DNA of 64,000 nt from Nocardiopsis sp. YSL2 (GCF_030555055.1 NZ_JAMOAO010000001.1:3038001-3102000); one strand, 5' to 3'; shown: positions 40,051-49,647, counted from the first letter of the stretch. Notes: generated by a model from the sequence alone, not told the origin. Program-made: numbers and translations.

Positions 40051-42218
40051 ACCCGACGGACCACACGAGCGACGAGAAAGACGAGAGAGCGGTCACCGTG
40101 GCACACGACGACGTGGTGCTGGAGGTCCGGGACCTCAGCGTCACCTTCCCCTCCGACGACGGGCCGCTGCCCGCCGTCCGCGATGTCTCCTACGTCCTGC
40201 GCAGGGGTGAGGCCCTGGGCATCGTGGGCGAGTCGGGATCCGGCAAGTCCGTCACCTCCATGGCGATCATGGGCCTGCTGCCCCCGAACGCCAAGGTGAC
40301 CGGCTCGGCCAGTGTGCTGGGGCAGGAGATCGTCGGCCTCACCGACGCCCAGATGAGCAAGGTGCGCGGCAACCGGATCGCGATGATCTTCCAGGACCCG
40401 CTCACCTCGCTCAACCCCGTGTACACGGTGGGCTTCCAGATCGCCGAAGCCGTGCTCGCCCACCGCAAGGTGACCAAGCAGGCCGCGATGGACCGGGCCC
40501 TGGAACTGCTGGAGATCGTCGGGATCCCCAGCCCGCAACAGCGCCTGAAGCAGTATCCGCACGAGCTGTCGGGCGGTATGCGCCAGCGGGTGGTGATCGC
40601 CATCGCGATGGCCAACGAACCGGACGTCATCATCGCCGACGAGCCGACGACCGCGCTCGACGTCACCGTGCAGGCGCAGGTCCTGGAGGCGCTGGACCGC
40701 GCACGCCAGGAGACCGGGGCGGCCCTGGTCCTGATCACCCACGACCTGGGCGTCGTGGCGGGGCAGGTCGAACGGGTCGGTGTGATGTACGGCGGCCGCA
40801 TGGTGGAGATGGGGCCCGTGGAGGAGGTGTTCTACCGTCCCCGCATGCCCTACGCCCTGGGGCTGCTGGGATCGCTGCCCCGGATGGACGAGGACCGGCA
40901 CGAACGGCTGACTCCCATCAAGGGCACTCCGCCCGCCCTGCTGGCGATGCCCAAGGGCTGTGCCTTCTCCCCGCGCTGCCCGATGGCCAAGGAGATCTGC
41001 CACGAGGAGGAGCCCCGGCTGCTGGCCACCGACGAGCACGGGGAGCGTGTCCGGGTGCCGGAGGGCGACACCACCGCGCACGTCGCCGCGTGCCACTTCA
41101 GCGACCAGTTGGGGGAGTCCGGCCCGGACGACCTGTTCCGGTCCGCCGGGACGGACACGACGGAAGAGGGCGAGTCGGATACGGCCGTTGCCGGGGAACG
41201 CGGCGGGGGCGAGGCCATCGTCGCCGTCACCGACCTGGTGAAGAACTTCCCGGTCCACTCCAAGGGGTTGCTCAAGCGGCGGATCGGTGAGGTGCAGGCG
41301 GTCTCGGGGATCTCCCTGGAGCTGCGTGAGCGCGAGACCCTGGCCCTGGTGGGCGAGTCCGGCTGCGGCAAGTCCACGACGGCCCGGCTGATCCTCCAGC
41401 TGATCAAGCAGACCTCCGGCGCGGTCCACTACATGGGCAAGCCGCTGCACACCCTGTCCGCGCGCCAGATGCGCCCGCTGCGCCGCGACCTCCAACTCGT
41501 CTTCCAGGACCCGTTCGCCTCGCTGGACCCGAGGATGACGGTCGCGGACATCATCGCCGAGCCGATGCGCATCCACGGTCAGCGGGGGCCGGACGCGCGC
41601 AAGCGGGTGAAGGACCTGTTGGCGCTGGTGGGGCTCAACGCCGAGCACAGCTCCCGCTATCCGCACGAGTTCTCGGGCGGGCAGCGGCAGCGGATCGGCG
41701 TCGCGCGCGCCCTGGCGCTCAACCCGAAGGTGCTGATCCTGGACGAGCCGGTCTCGGCCCTGGACGTGTCCATCCAGGCGGGCGTGATCAACCTGCTGGA
41801 GGACCTCCAGGAGGAGCTGGGGCTGTCGTACCTGTTCGTCTCGCACGACCTGTCGGTGGTCCGGCACATCGCCGACCGGGTGGCGGTGATGTACCTCGGC
41901 AAGATCGTGGAGACGGGGACGACGGAGCAGATGTTCCGCGCGCCCGCGCACCCGTACACGCAGGCGCTGATCTCGGCGATCCCGTTCCCGGACCCGGTGA
42001 AGGAGCGCACGAGGGAGCGGATCATCGTGACGGGCGACGTGCCGAGTCCGTCCGATCCGCCGTCGGGCTGCCGGTTCCGGACCCGGTGCCCGAAGTTCGC
42101 GGGGCAGTTGAGCGAGGCCGAGCGCGTGCGGTGTGTGGAGGAGCCGCCGGAGCTGCTGGACCGGGGGACAGGCCACCTCGACGCCTGCCACTACTCGCAG
42201 GTGGTCGAGCTGATCTGA
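40047..42218 (+). CDS. Fused oligopeptide ABC ATPase (DppD-DppF in one chain)
   Basis: 723 residues from the overlapping ATG 40047. First ATPase about 20-290: Walker A GESGSGKSV, signature LSGGMRQRV, Walker B VIIADEPTTALD; oligopeptide C-domain GCAFSPRCPMAKEIC. Second ATPase about 390-720: GESGCGKST, FSGGQRQRI, LILDEPVSALD; C-domain GCRFRTRCPKFAG. A low-complexity linker joins them. Usually these are two genes; fusion enforces 1:1 stoichiometry. Drives the importer encoded upstream. Confidence 0.93.
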   Translation: MNPTDHTSDEKDERAVTVAHDDVVLEVRDLSVTFPSDDGPLPAVRDVSYVLRRGEALGIVGESGSGKSVTSMAIMGLLPPNAKVTGSASVLGQEIVGLTDAQMSKVRGNRIAMIFQDPLTSLNPVYTVGFQIAEAVLAHRKVTKQAAMDRALELLEIVGIPSPQQRLKQYPHELSGGMRQRVVIAIAMANEPDVIIADEPTTALDVTVQAQVLEALDRARQETGAALVLITHDLGVVAGQVERVGVMYGGRMVEMGPVEEVFYRPRMPYALGLLGSLPRMDEDRHERLTPIKGTPPALLAMPKGCAFSPRCPMAKEICHEEEPRLLATDEHGERVRVPEGDTTAHVAACHFSDQLGESGPDDLFRSAGTDTTEEGESDTAVAGERGGGEAIVAVTDLVKNFPVHSKGLLKRRIGEVQAVSGISLELRERETLALVGESGCGKSTTARLILQLIKQTSGAVHYMGKPLHTLSARQMRPLRRDLQLVFQDPFASLDPRMTVADIIAEPMRIHGQRGPDARKRVKDLLALVGLNAEHSSRYPHEFSGGQRQRIGVARALALNPKVLILDEPVSALDVSIQAGVINLLEDLQEELGLSYLFVSHDLSVVRHIADRVAVMYLGKIVETGTTEQMFRAPAHPYTQALISAIPFPDPVKERTRERIIVTGDVPSPSDPPSGCRFRTRCPKFAGQLSEAERVRCVEEPPELLDRGTGHLDACHYSQVVELI

Positions 42219-42249
42219 ACCGGACCGGCCGTGGCCGGTGCAGCACGGT

Positions 42250-42297
42250 GAGGGCGCCGGGGGAGAAGGCCGTCAGGCCGGTTCCCCCGGCGCCCTC
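42250..42297. terminator. Terminator hairpin after the oligopeptide operon
   Basis: GAGGGCGCCGGGGGA pairs with TCCCCCGGCGCCCTC, 15 bp, loop of 18 bases. Confidence 0.85.
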
Positions 42298-42390
42298 GTG
42301 TGCGGGGGCGCGGGTGTGCGGTGGCAGGCGCGGTGGCGGTGGTCCGGTGCGTGGGCGGGTGAACAGCGGTTTCGTGCCGCGGCGTGCACA

Positions 42391-42406
42391 TGTGACCCAC
42401 ATCACG
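42391..42406. promoter_or_regulatory. CRP/GlxR-like site upstream of the DD-carboxypeptidase
   Basis: TGTGACCCACATCACG fits TGTGA-N6-TCAC with one change in the last half-site base, about 92 bases before the start codon. Confidence 0.4.
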
Positions 42407-42497
42407 GCGCGCCGGGTGAACGTGGGAAAGGCCCGTACCCGATGGGATTCGTGTAGGTTCTTGCCGCGCATACGTGCCTGATCCCCCGAGGAGATCA

Positions 42498-44159
42498 ATG
42501 TCTGCCACTCCCCGACCGACCCCCGCGACCCGGAGGAGACGGGGTGAGAGGAAGCGAGGATGGGCGTGGCTCTCGGCCACCGCACTCGTCACCGTGCCGC
42601 TCCTGCCCCTCTCGACGCTGGCGGCCGGGCCGGTCCTCGCCGACACCGTGGAGAGCACCGACGACGCCGCCCGGCTCGACGAGCTCCGTGCCGACATCGA
42701 CGCGCTGCTGGAGGACCCCTCGCTCGAAGGGGCCGTCTCCGGTGTGGTCGTCACCGACCCCGACACCGGTGAACGGCTGTACTCGCGCGATGCCGACACC
42801 CAGCTGCTGCCCGCCTCCAACCTGAAGCTGTTCAGCACCGTGGCCGCCCTGGAGGTCCTGGGGCCCGACCACACGTTCGGTACCGAGGTCGCGGTGGAGG
42901 AGGGCCCGGACTACGGCGGCTCCGTGACCGACCTCTACCTGGTCGGCAACGGTGACCCCATGCTCTCCGAGGCCGACCTGGACGCCCTGGCCGCCGACGT
43001 GGCTGAGTCGGGCGTCACCACGGTGACCGGCGACCTGTACGCCGACGACACCTGGTTCGACGACCAGCGCCAGGTGGACGACTGGGACCCCACCGACGAG
43101 CCGTACGCGTACGCGGCGCAGATCTCGGCGCTGACGCTGGCGCACGGGGAGCGCTACGACACCGGCGTGACCGAGGTCGAGGTGGCGGCGGGCACCGAGG
43201 GCGAGCCGGTCGAGGTCGACCTGGGCCTGGCCGAGGGGTACATGGAGCTGGACAACCAGGCCGTGACCGGTGCCGCCGACAGCACCGACACGCTCTCCAT
43301 CACCCGTCCCCTGGACACCAACACGATCGCCGTCACCGGTTCGCTGCCCGAGGGCTCCCAGCCGGTGACCAGGGTCCGCACGGTCGACGAGCCGGCCGCG
43401 TTCACGGCGCACGTCTTCGAGCGGGCCCTGGAGCGGCACGGCGTCGAGGTCGAGGGAGACGTGGACCTGGGGGCGCTGCCCGAGGGCGAGGGGCCGGTGG
43501 TCCTGGGCGACCACGAGTCCCCGACCCTGGAGGAGACCCTGGTCCCGCTGCTGAAGTTCAGCAACAACATGCACGCGGAGATGCTGGTCAAGGGCATCGG
43601 CCGGGAGGTCGCGGGCGAGGGCTCGTGGGAGGCCGGGCTGGCCGGGACCCAGGAGGCGCTGACCGGGCTGGGCGTGGACACGGGCGACATGCGCATGCAC
43701 GACGGCTCCGGCCTGTCGCGCGGCAACCTCGCCACCGCGTCGAGCGTCGTCGACCTCTACACGCAGGTGCGGGACGAACCCTGGTTCGAGGCGTGGCACG
43801 ACTCCCTGCCGGTCGCGGGCGACCCCGACCCGTTCGTGGGGGGCACGCTGTCCGGGCGCATGGGCGACACGGCCGCCGAGGGCGTGGTGAGCGCGAAGAC
43901 CGGAACGCTGTCGGGCGTGAGCGCCCTGTCCGGGTACGTGCACGGCGCCGACGGCGACGATCTGGTGTTCAGCGTGATCAACAACGGGCACACCGGTTGG
44001 GCGCCGTGGGGCGTGCAGGACGCGGTGGCGGCGCGGCTGGCCGAGTACATGGGCCACACGGGCCCGGTGCGCACGCTCGCGCGCGGCGGGGCCGAGGCCC
44101 CCAGCACCGCTCCGGCCGGAAGCGGTGACCTGGAGTGCACGTGGGTGGAGGCCTGCTGA
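42498..44159 (+). CDS. dacB: D-alanyl-D-alanine carboxypeptidase/endopeptidase, PBP4 type
   Basis: 553 residues from ATG 42498 (GAGGAG upstream). Signal segment at about 21-49 ending VLADT; class C penicillin-binding motifs SNLK (Ser107, Lys110), SNN in LLKFSNNMHAE, and KTG in VSAKTGTLSG. The insert between motifs 1 and 2 is typical of PBP4. Trims peptidoglycan stem peptides outside the membrane. The C-terminus ends with two residues CEX..AC (ECTWVEAC), a possible disulphide. Confidence 0.93.
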   Translation: MSATPRPTPATRRRRGERKRGWAWLSATALVTVPLLPLSTLAAGPVLADTVESTDDAARLDELRADIDALLEDPSLEGAVSGVVVTDPDTGERLYSRDADTQLLPASNLKLFSTVAALEVLGPDHTFGTEVAVEEGPDYGGSVTDLYLVGNGDPMLSEADLDALAADVAESGVTTVTGDLYADDTWFDDQRQVDDWDPTDEPYAYAAQISALTLAHGERYDTGVTEVEVAAGTEGEPVEVDLGLAEGYMELDNQAVTGAADSTDTLSITRPLDTNTIAVTGSLPEGSQPVTRVRTVDEPAAFTAHVFERALERHGVEVEGDVDLGALPEGEGPVVLGDHESPTLEETLVPLLKFSNNMHAEMLVKGIGREVAGEGSWEAGLAGTQEALTGLGVDTGDMRMHDGSGLSRGNLATASSVVDLYTQVRDEPWFEAWHDSLPVAGDPDPFVGGTLSGRMGDTAAEGVVSAKTGTLSGVSALSGYVHGADGDDLVFSVINNGHTGWAPWGVQDAVAARLAEYMGHTGPVRTLARGGAEAPSTAPAGSGDLECTWVEAC

Positions 44160-44227
44160 CGGCCACTGGGCCGCTGGGGTCGGACCGGTGAGGACGCCCC
44201 GCTGACCGGCCGACCGGATGTGCTGTC

Positions 44228-44259
44228 GGGGCCGCGCGAGGACGCCCTCGCGCGGCCCC
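44228..44259. terminator. Bidirectional terminator
   Basis: GGGGCCGCGCGAGG and CCTCGCGCGGCCCC, a 14-bp stem with an ACGC loop, between convergent genes. Confidence 0.9.
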
Positions 44260-44265
44260 CGCCTT

Positions 44266-44282
44266 GTCCACACCCTGTGGAC
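44266..44282. repeat. 17-bp palindromic repeat, copy 3
   Basis: GTCCACACCCTGTGGAC, the reverse complement of the two copies near 10450. Here the extended half-site TTGTCCACA equals the actinobacterial DnaA-box consensus. Confidence 0.8.
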
Positions 44283-44339
44283 GGGGCGTGCCGGGAGCGG
44301 GCATCCGGGAACCGGGAGCCGGGCCGGGCCGGGCGCGCG

Positions 44340-44891
44340 CTACCAGGCCCGGCGGCCGAGAAAGGCCAGGAACCGGGTCTGCTCGTCGGCGCCGTCCGGC
44401 GGGGTGAGCTCGGGTCCGCACACGCCCTCTCGGCGCAGGTGCGGGCCGAACACCCTGGTCGCCTCGCGTGCCCAGGCGATGTCCGCGGGATCGATCCGCT
44501 CGTCCTGGCCGGTGGCGCGTGCCAGGTCCCAGCGGTGGGTGATGAGATCGAAGTTGAGGAAGCGGTCGACGGCCTCGGCGAACGTCGTCCGGCCGAAGAA
44601 TCCGTCGAACTCGGCGCCGGCGCGCTCGGGGTCGTCCAGGTCGGCCTGGACCACGACGCGGGCCGCGTCCCAGGCGGCCGACGGGTCCTCGGCGACCGAC
44701 GGGATGTCGCCGAGATCGCGGCCGACCAACCGCAGGAACATGCCCTGGGTCTCCACCACGTGGGCGACCACGTCGCGGGCCGTCCACCCCTCGCAGGGGG
44801 ACTCGGACGACCAGCGGTCCCCGGGGACGGCCGCCACGGTGGCGGCGAAGTCGTCGGACAGACGGGCGTAGCGGGTGGCAATGTCGCTCAT
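44340..44891 (-). CDS. TIGR03086-type DinB-like metal-binding protein
   Basis: 183 residues. CEGWTARDVVAHVVETQGMF (about 33-52), with a metal His, and FLNFDLITHRWDLARATGQD (about 111-130), with a second His, mark the mycothiol-dependent maleylpyruvate isomerase/DinB-like fold annotated TIGR03086. Likely uses a bound metal and perhaps mycothiol; the substrate is unknown. It diverges from an AraC regulator. Confidence 0.88.
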   Translation of the reverse strand: MSDIATRYARLSDDFAATVAAVPGDRWSSESPCEGWTARDVVAHVVETQGMFLRLVGRDLGDIPSVAEDPSAAWDAARVVVQADLDDPERAGAEFDGFFGRTTFAEAVDRFLNFDLITHRWDLARATGQDERIDPADIAWAREATRVFGPHLRREGVCGPELTPPDGADEQTRFLAFLGRRAW

Positions 44892-45077
44892 CGCGCTCTC
44901 CTGGTCGTGTTCACCGGGTGGGGAGGTCCAGATTCACCCATCCTGGAACGCGCCGTCTTGAACAAACGCGACACGGGAACGCGTGTTCGTCACGCGCGCC
45001 CTGACCTGGACGGTCGGGGACCGATCCGGCCGCCGGGTACCCGGAACGGGCCGTCGGACACGTTCTAGGCTGGGAGT

Positions 45078-45896
45078 GTGGATCCCCTTCCCGTGGACGA
45101 GGACGCGCGCGGCATCATCGACCCCGGCGCCGGGCTGACCCGGTTCCGGCTGGACCGGTCCGCGCCCTCGGAAGGCCTCGCCCGGTTCGTGGACCGCTAC
45201 TGGGTGGCCTCCTGGGACCTGCCCGAGGACGAACCCTTCACCCAGCAGGTGTTGGCCCACCCCGTCGTGAACGTCGTGTTCGCCGGGGGCGGGGCCGCCG
45301 TGCACGGACCGACCACGCGGCTCACCTCGCGCCGCCTGACGGGGACCGGGTGGGCGCTCGGGGTGATGTTCCGGCCTGCCGGATTCCGGCCCTTCCTCGG
45401 CCGTCCGATGAACGGGATCGTGGACGCCGTCCTGCCGCTGGGCGAGGTGTTCGACGGGGCCGAGTTCCGGCAGGACGATCCGACGCGGCTGATCGCCGAC
45501 GTGGACCGCTACCTGGCCGCGCGCGTGCCCGCCGACCGCCACCCCGCCGAGGACACCATGGACGTGGTGGAACGCGTCGCGGCCGACCCGACCGTCGTGG
45601 GTGTGGCGCCGCTGGCCCGGCGCGAGGGCATGGGTGTGCGCCTGCTCCAACGCCGCTTCGCCGACCACGTCGGGCTGGGCCCCAAGACGGTGATCCGCCG
45701 CTACCGGCTCTACGAGGCGGCCGAACGCGCCCGCAGGGGCGGCGTGATGGACTGGAGCGGCGTGGCCGCCGAACTGGGGTTCAGCGACCAGTCGCACCTC
45801 ACCCGGGAGTTCACCTCGGTCATCGGTGTTCCGCCCGCCGCCTACGCGGCGCGCAGCGGTGCCGCGGCGGGCTCACGGCCGGTCGCGGGGTCCTGA
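45078..45896 (+). CDS. AraC-family transcriptional regulator
   Basis: 272 residues from GTG 45078. C-terminal double helix-turn-helix: LARREGMGVRLLQRRFADHV and WSGVAAELGFSDQSHLTREF, ending with GVPPAAYAARSG. The N-terminal half (YWVASWDLPEDEPFTQQVLA) fits the DUF6597-type sensor found in this subgroup. Divergent from the TIGR03086 gene, which may be its target. Confidence 0.9.
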   Translation: MDPLPVDEDARGIIDPGAGLTRFRLDRSAPSEGLARFVDRYWVASWDLPEDEPFTQQVLAHPVVNVVFAGGGAAVHGPTTRLTSRRLTGTGWALGVMFRPAGFRPFLGRPMNGIVDAVLPLGEVFDGAEFRQDDPTRLIADVDRYLAARVPADRHPAEDTMDVVERVAADPTVVGVAPLARREGMGVRLLQRRFADHVGLGPKTVIRRYRLYEAAERARRGGVMDWSGVAAELGFSDQSHLTREFTSVIGVPPAAYAARSGAAAGSRPVAGS

Positions 45897-46373
45897 CCGA
45901 GCCGTCGCGGGCGGGGTTTCGGACGGACGGTGTGGCCTCAGTGGTGCATCCGAATGCGCGTAGAATGGCCCGACGTACCCCACGACCTCGACGACTCAGT
46001 GGACGGGCGCTCCTCGGCACTCGACCCCGACCGCCCGCGGTCGTCCCACCCCGCGCGCCGTCTCCCCATCCGTACCGTCCTGCGGCCGGGAGGGCAGAGC
46101 GCGGAACCGAGTCGGGCCTCCTCGCCCCGGGCGAGACCGGCCGCACGGATCGAGTGGAGTACGAACACATCATCCGGCCCCCGGGGCCGGAACGGGTTCC
46201 CCCGGGTTGTATCGTCGGCGGTTCGGTTCCCCTGACCACGGGCCGGCGGCGACCGGGATAACCGCTTGATACCGATGCGCGGGATTTCAGAACCATTTCC
46301 GGTTCCGTGCGTCTTAACTGCTATGGACGTATGGCGTCGGACACGGCTCAACGGAAAACACGGAGGTCCAGAC
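45897..46373. other. Intergenic region before the L,D-transpeptidase
   Basis: About 475 bases with no gene or repeat that I can support; presumably holds the promoter. Confidence 0.45.
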
Positions 46374-47681
46374 GTGAGGGGCATCACCCACCCGACGACG
46401 GTGCGCCGGTTCGGCGTCGCGCTGGCCGCGCTCGCGCTGGCCGCCACCGCCTGCACCTCCTCTGGGGGCGAAGCGGAGACGCAGAGCAACACCGCCGCCC
46501 CGGAGGACACCGATCCCGCCGAGCTGGCCATCACCCCGGATGACGGAACCGAGCAGCTCGCGCCGAACTCCCCCATCCAGGTCACCGCGGAGCACGGTGT
46601 CATCACCGACGTCCAGGTCGACCAGGTGGTCCCCTCCGAGGCCGGGGTCGAGGGCGGGGAGGCCGCCGAGGACCCCTTCGAGATGACCGGTCGGCTCAGC
46701 GAGGACGAGACCGAGTGGACCAGCGACTGGGCCCTGACCCCGGGCGCCGAGGTCGTGGTCACCGCCACCGCCGCCAACGCGGCCGGCGAGGAGACCGAGC
46801 TGGTCCACGAGTTCACGACCCTGCCCGCCACTCCCGGCATGAAGCTGGAACTGGCGTCGAACTTCCCGAACTCCGGTGACACGGTCGGTGTCGGTATGCC
46901 GGTGGTCATCAACTTCGACCTCCCTGTGGCCAACAAGGAGCAGGTCGAGAACTCCATGGAGGTCACGGCCGAGCAGGACGTCGACGGGGCCTGGAACTGG
47001 GTCTCCGACCAGATGGCCGTGTTCCGCACCGAGGAGTACTGGGAGCCGTACCAGAACGTCACCGTCGACCTCCACCTCGCCGGTGTCGAGGCCTCCGAGG
47101 GCGTCTACGGCGCGCGCAACTACCAGATCGACTTCGAGGTCGGTCGCGAGCTGATCGCGACCCAGCACGTGCCCGACCACGAGATGGAGATCACCATCGA
47201 CGGGGAGCACGAGCGCACCCTGGACGTGAGCAACGGCATGGGTACCACCCGGGCCTACACCACCACCTCCGGAACGCACGTGTTCATGGAGCGCTACCGG
47301 CACCTGACCATGGACTCGGCGACGCTCGGCGTGCCCCCGGACTCCCCGGGTTCCTACCGGGTCGACGTCCAGTACGCCATCCGCACCTCCAACAGCGGCG
47401 AGTTCATCCACGAAGCGGACTACAACCCCAGCATCGGCTCCGCGAACACCTCCCACGGCTGCACCAACATGCGGTCGGAGGACGCCCGGTGGATGTTCGA
47501 GAACATCCTGATGGGCGACGTCCTCGACACGACCGGTACCGATCGGGAGATCGAGTGGAACAACGGCTGGGGCTACTGGCAGAAGTCCTGGGACGAGTGG
47601 CTGGAGGGCAGCGCCACCGGTGAGCCGCAGGCCACCGACGGCTCTGGCACCCCCGGCTCCGTCTTCGGCGAGACCGAGTAG
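46374..47681 (+). CDS. L,D-transpeptidase lipoprotein with Ig-like domains
   Basis: 435 residues from GTG 46374 (GGAGG 8 bases upstream). Lipobox LAATAC (Cys about residue 27). Two Ig-like segments (about 50-135 and 140-250), then a YkuD catalytic domain with the nucleophile Cys363 in SANTSHGCTNMRSED and a tail rich in Trp. Resembles LdtMt2-type enzymes that make 3-3 peptidoglycan cross-links. Anchored at the outer face of the membrane. Confidence 0.93.
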   Translation: MRGITHPTTVRRFGVALAALALAATACTSSGGEAETQSNTAAPEDTDPAELAITPDDGTEQLAPNSPIQVTAEHGVITDVQVDQVVPSEAGVEGGEAAEDPFEMTGRLSEDETEWTSDWALTPGAEVVVTATAANAAGEETELVHEFTTLPATPGMKLELASNFPNSGDTVGVGMPVVINFDLPVANKEQVENSMEVTAEQDVDGAWNWVSDQMAVFRTEEYWEPYQNVTVDLHLAGVEASEGVYGARNYQIDFEVGRELIATQHVPDHEMEITIDGEHERTLDVSNGMGTTRAYTTTSGTHVFMERYRHLTMDSATLGVPPDSPGSYRVDVQYAIRTSNSGEFIHEADYNPSIGSANTSHGCTNMRSEDARWMFENILMGDVLDTTGTDREIEWNNGWGYWQKSWDEWLEGSATGEPQATDGSGTPGSVFGETE

Positions 47682-47699
47682 GCCGCCCGACGCGCGCAC

Positions 47700-47737
47700 G
47701 AGGGGCGCTGGGAACCGCGAGGTTCCCGGCGCCCCTC
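47700..47737. terminator. Bidirectional terminator
   Basis: GAGGGGCGCTGGGAACC and GGTTCCCGGCGCCCCTC, 17-bp stem with one G-T pair, GCGA loop and a short pyrimidine run; lies between convergent stops. Confidence 0.9.
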
Positions 47738-47756
47738 TTCCGTGTGCCCGGGGCCG

Positions 47757-48692
47757 TCAGAGCGCCTCGGACACGGTTCGGAGCCGTTGCGCGTGGACGA
47801 AGTCGCCGGGTCCGCACGGTGCCCGGAACTCCGGCTGCGGGGCGTCGCCCGGCCGGTCCGCGGAGGGGCCCGCCGATTGGGCGTACAGGTGGCGCATGGC
47901 CTCCTCGGTCGGCGAGCCCGGCTCCGGGCAGTACATCATCACCCGCTGGTCGGTGTCGGGTACGAGCAGCACCTGGCAGGCGAACTCCAGGGTGCCCAGG
48001 CTCGGGTGGTGGATCCGCTTGGCGAATCCGCGGCGCTCGTGGACGTCCATCGACGCCCACAGGTGCGCGAACCGGGGTGAGGAGCCCAGCAGGGTGGTCA
48101 CCATGCGGGCGATGTCCCGGTCGCCCGGGTAGCGGGCGTAGGCCGCGCGCAGGTCGGCCACGGAGTAGCGGCTGAAGTGGTCGGTGCTCGCGTCGGCCCA
48201 CTGGGGGTCGTCCTCCGGCAGCGAGAACAGCCACTCGATGATGTTGCGCCGGTCCTCCGGCAGAGACGACACGTCGCCGATGAAGTGCGGCGCGAGGCGG
48301 TTCCAGGCGAGCACGTCGTACTTGGCGTCGAGGACGTAGGCGGGGGTGGTGGTGAGGTTGGCCAGCAGGTGGCGCACGCCGTCGGTGATGCTCCGGTCGG
48401 GGGACCGGACGGCCGGCGGCTCCGTCCCGGCCACCCGGAACAGGTAGGCGCGTTCGTCGGCACTGAGCATCAGGGCGCGAGCGAGCGCGGAGAGCACCTG
48501 GCGGGACGGATTGGGGCCGCGCGCCTGCTCCAGGCGCACGTAGTACTCCACGGACATCCCGGCGAGCTGGGCGACCTCCTGGCGGCGCAGCCCGGGTGTC
48601 CTGCGCCGCGCGGTCTCCGGCAGACCCGCGTCGGCGGGGCCGATGCGCGCCCGGCGGTCGCGCAGGAACGCCGCGAGTTCGGTGCGGTCCAC
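47757..48692 (-). CDS. XRE-family regulator with MmyB-like ligand domain
   Basis: 311 residues from GTG 48692, where GGAGG lies 8 bases upstream; an upstream ATG at 48752 has no ribosome site. N-terminal helix-turn-helix (TPGLRRQEVAQLAGMSVEYY then VRLEQARGPNPSRQVLSALA), then the MmyB-like domain (YVLDAKYDVLAWNRLA, NIIEWLFSLPEDDPQWAD, HHPSLGTLEFACQVLLVPDT). Such proteins bind small ligands and repress a divergent gene, here the SDR. Confidence 0.9.
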   Translation of the reverse strand: MDRTELAAFLRDRRARIGPADAGLPETARRRTPGLRRQEVAQLAGMSVEYYVRLEQARGPNPSRQVLSALARALMLSADERAYLFRVAGTEPPAVRSPDRSITDGVRHLLANLTTTPAYVLDAKYDVLAWNRLAPHFIGDVSSLPEDRRNIIEWLFSLPEDDPQWADASTDHFSRYSVADLRAAYARYPGDRDIARMVTTLLGSSPRFAHLWASMDVHERRGFAKRIHHPSLGTLEFACQVLLVPDTDQRVMMYCPEPGSPTEEAMRHLYAQSAGPSADRPGDAPQPEFRAPCGPGDFVHAQRLRTVSEAL

Positions 48693-48751
48693 GGTCGGGG
48701 CCTCCTGTCCGTCGGTGACCTCCAGAGTGCCGTACCGGCGGCCGTCTGACA

Positions 48752-48770
48752 CTGGTACAGCCGATACCAG
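48752..48770. promoter_or_regulatory. Candidate operator between the XRE and SDR genes
   Basis: CTGGTA, seven-base spacer, TACCAG, an inverted repeat in the divergent promoter region. Confidence 0.55.
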
Positions 48771-48820
48771 CCTCGACGGGTCTCTCCCGCCGGAGGGCGG
48801 CGGCCACCACGATGGGGCCC

Positions 48821-49579
48821 ATGAGCGAACACACGAAGGTCGCCCTCGTCACTGGGGCGAACAGGGGAATCGGATTCCAGACCGCGCGGCTGCTGGGTCT
48901 GGAGGGCATGACGGTACTGGTGGGCACCCGGGACGCCCAGCGCGGGGCGGAGGCCGAACGCGCGCTGCGGGAGGAGGGTGTCGACGCGCGCGTTCTGGCG
49001 ATCGACATCACCGACGCCACGAGCGTCAAGGCGGCGGCCGCCCGGGTGGAGGAGGAGTTCGGGCGACTCGACGCCCTGGTCAACAACGCCGGGATCGCGC
49101 TGGGCTGGGGCGGGATGGGACGGTCGGACACCGACCAGTTCCGCGAGGTGCTGGACGTGAACGTGGTGTCGGTGGTGCGGGTGACCGACGCCTTCCTCCC
49201 CCTGCTCCGCCGGTCCGAGGCCGCCCGGGTGGTCAACGTGTCGAGCGAACTCGGCTCGATCGCGTCGCTGACCCACCCCGAGGACCCCTTCAAGGACGTC
49301 GAGATGGACGCCGCCTATCCCGCGTCGAAGGCCGCGCTGAACATGGTGACCGCCCTGTACGCCAAGGCGCTCGCCGGGACGCCGGCCAAGGTCAACGCGG
49401 CCAACCCCGGGTACTGCGCCACGGACATGAACGGGCACTCCGGCCCCCGCTCGGCCGAGCAGGGCGCCCGCGTGAGCCTGCACCTGGCCACGCTGCCGGA
49501 GGACGGCCCGTCCGGTGTGCTGTGGGGCCACCTGGCCCTGGCACAGGACCCGGACACGTACGGGGTCCTGGACTGGTAG
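48821..49579 (+). CDS. Short-chain dehydrogenase/reductase (classical)
   Basis: 252 residues from ATG 48821; an ATG three codons upstream is possible. Cofactor site VTGANRGIG (about 10-18), VNNAG (about 88-92), Ser in VVNVSSELGS, catalytic YPASK. Substrate unknown. Divergent from the MmyB-type regulator, an arrangement typical of regulator-target pairs. Confidence 0.9.
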   Translation: MSEHTKVALVTGANRGIGFQTARLLGLEGMTVLVGTRDAQRGAEAERALREEGVDARVLAIDITDATSVKAAAARVEEEFGRLDALVNNAGIALGWGGMGRSDTDQFREVLDVNVVSVVRVTDAFLPLLRRSEAARVVNVSSELGSIASLTHPEDPFKDVEMDAAYPASKAALNMVTALYAKALAGTPAKVNAANPGYCATDMNGHSGPRSAEQGARVSLHLATLPEDGPSGVLWGHLALAQDPDTYGVLDW

Positions 49580-49597
49580 GAGGGGCAAGGTCCCACA

Positions 49598-49628
49598 GGG
49601 GCCGCCGGGCACCGCTCCGCGCGGCCCC
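49598..49628. terminator. Hairpin after the SDR gene
   Basis: GGGGCCGC and GCGGCCCC arms with a 15-base loop, between convergent genes. Confidence 0.5.
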
Positions 49629-49647
49629 ACGGGTCACCCGGGGCCGG

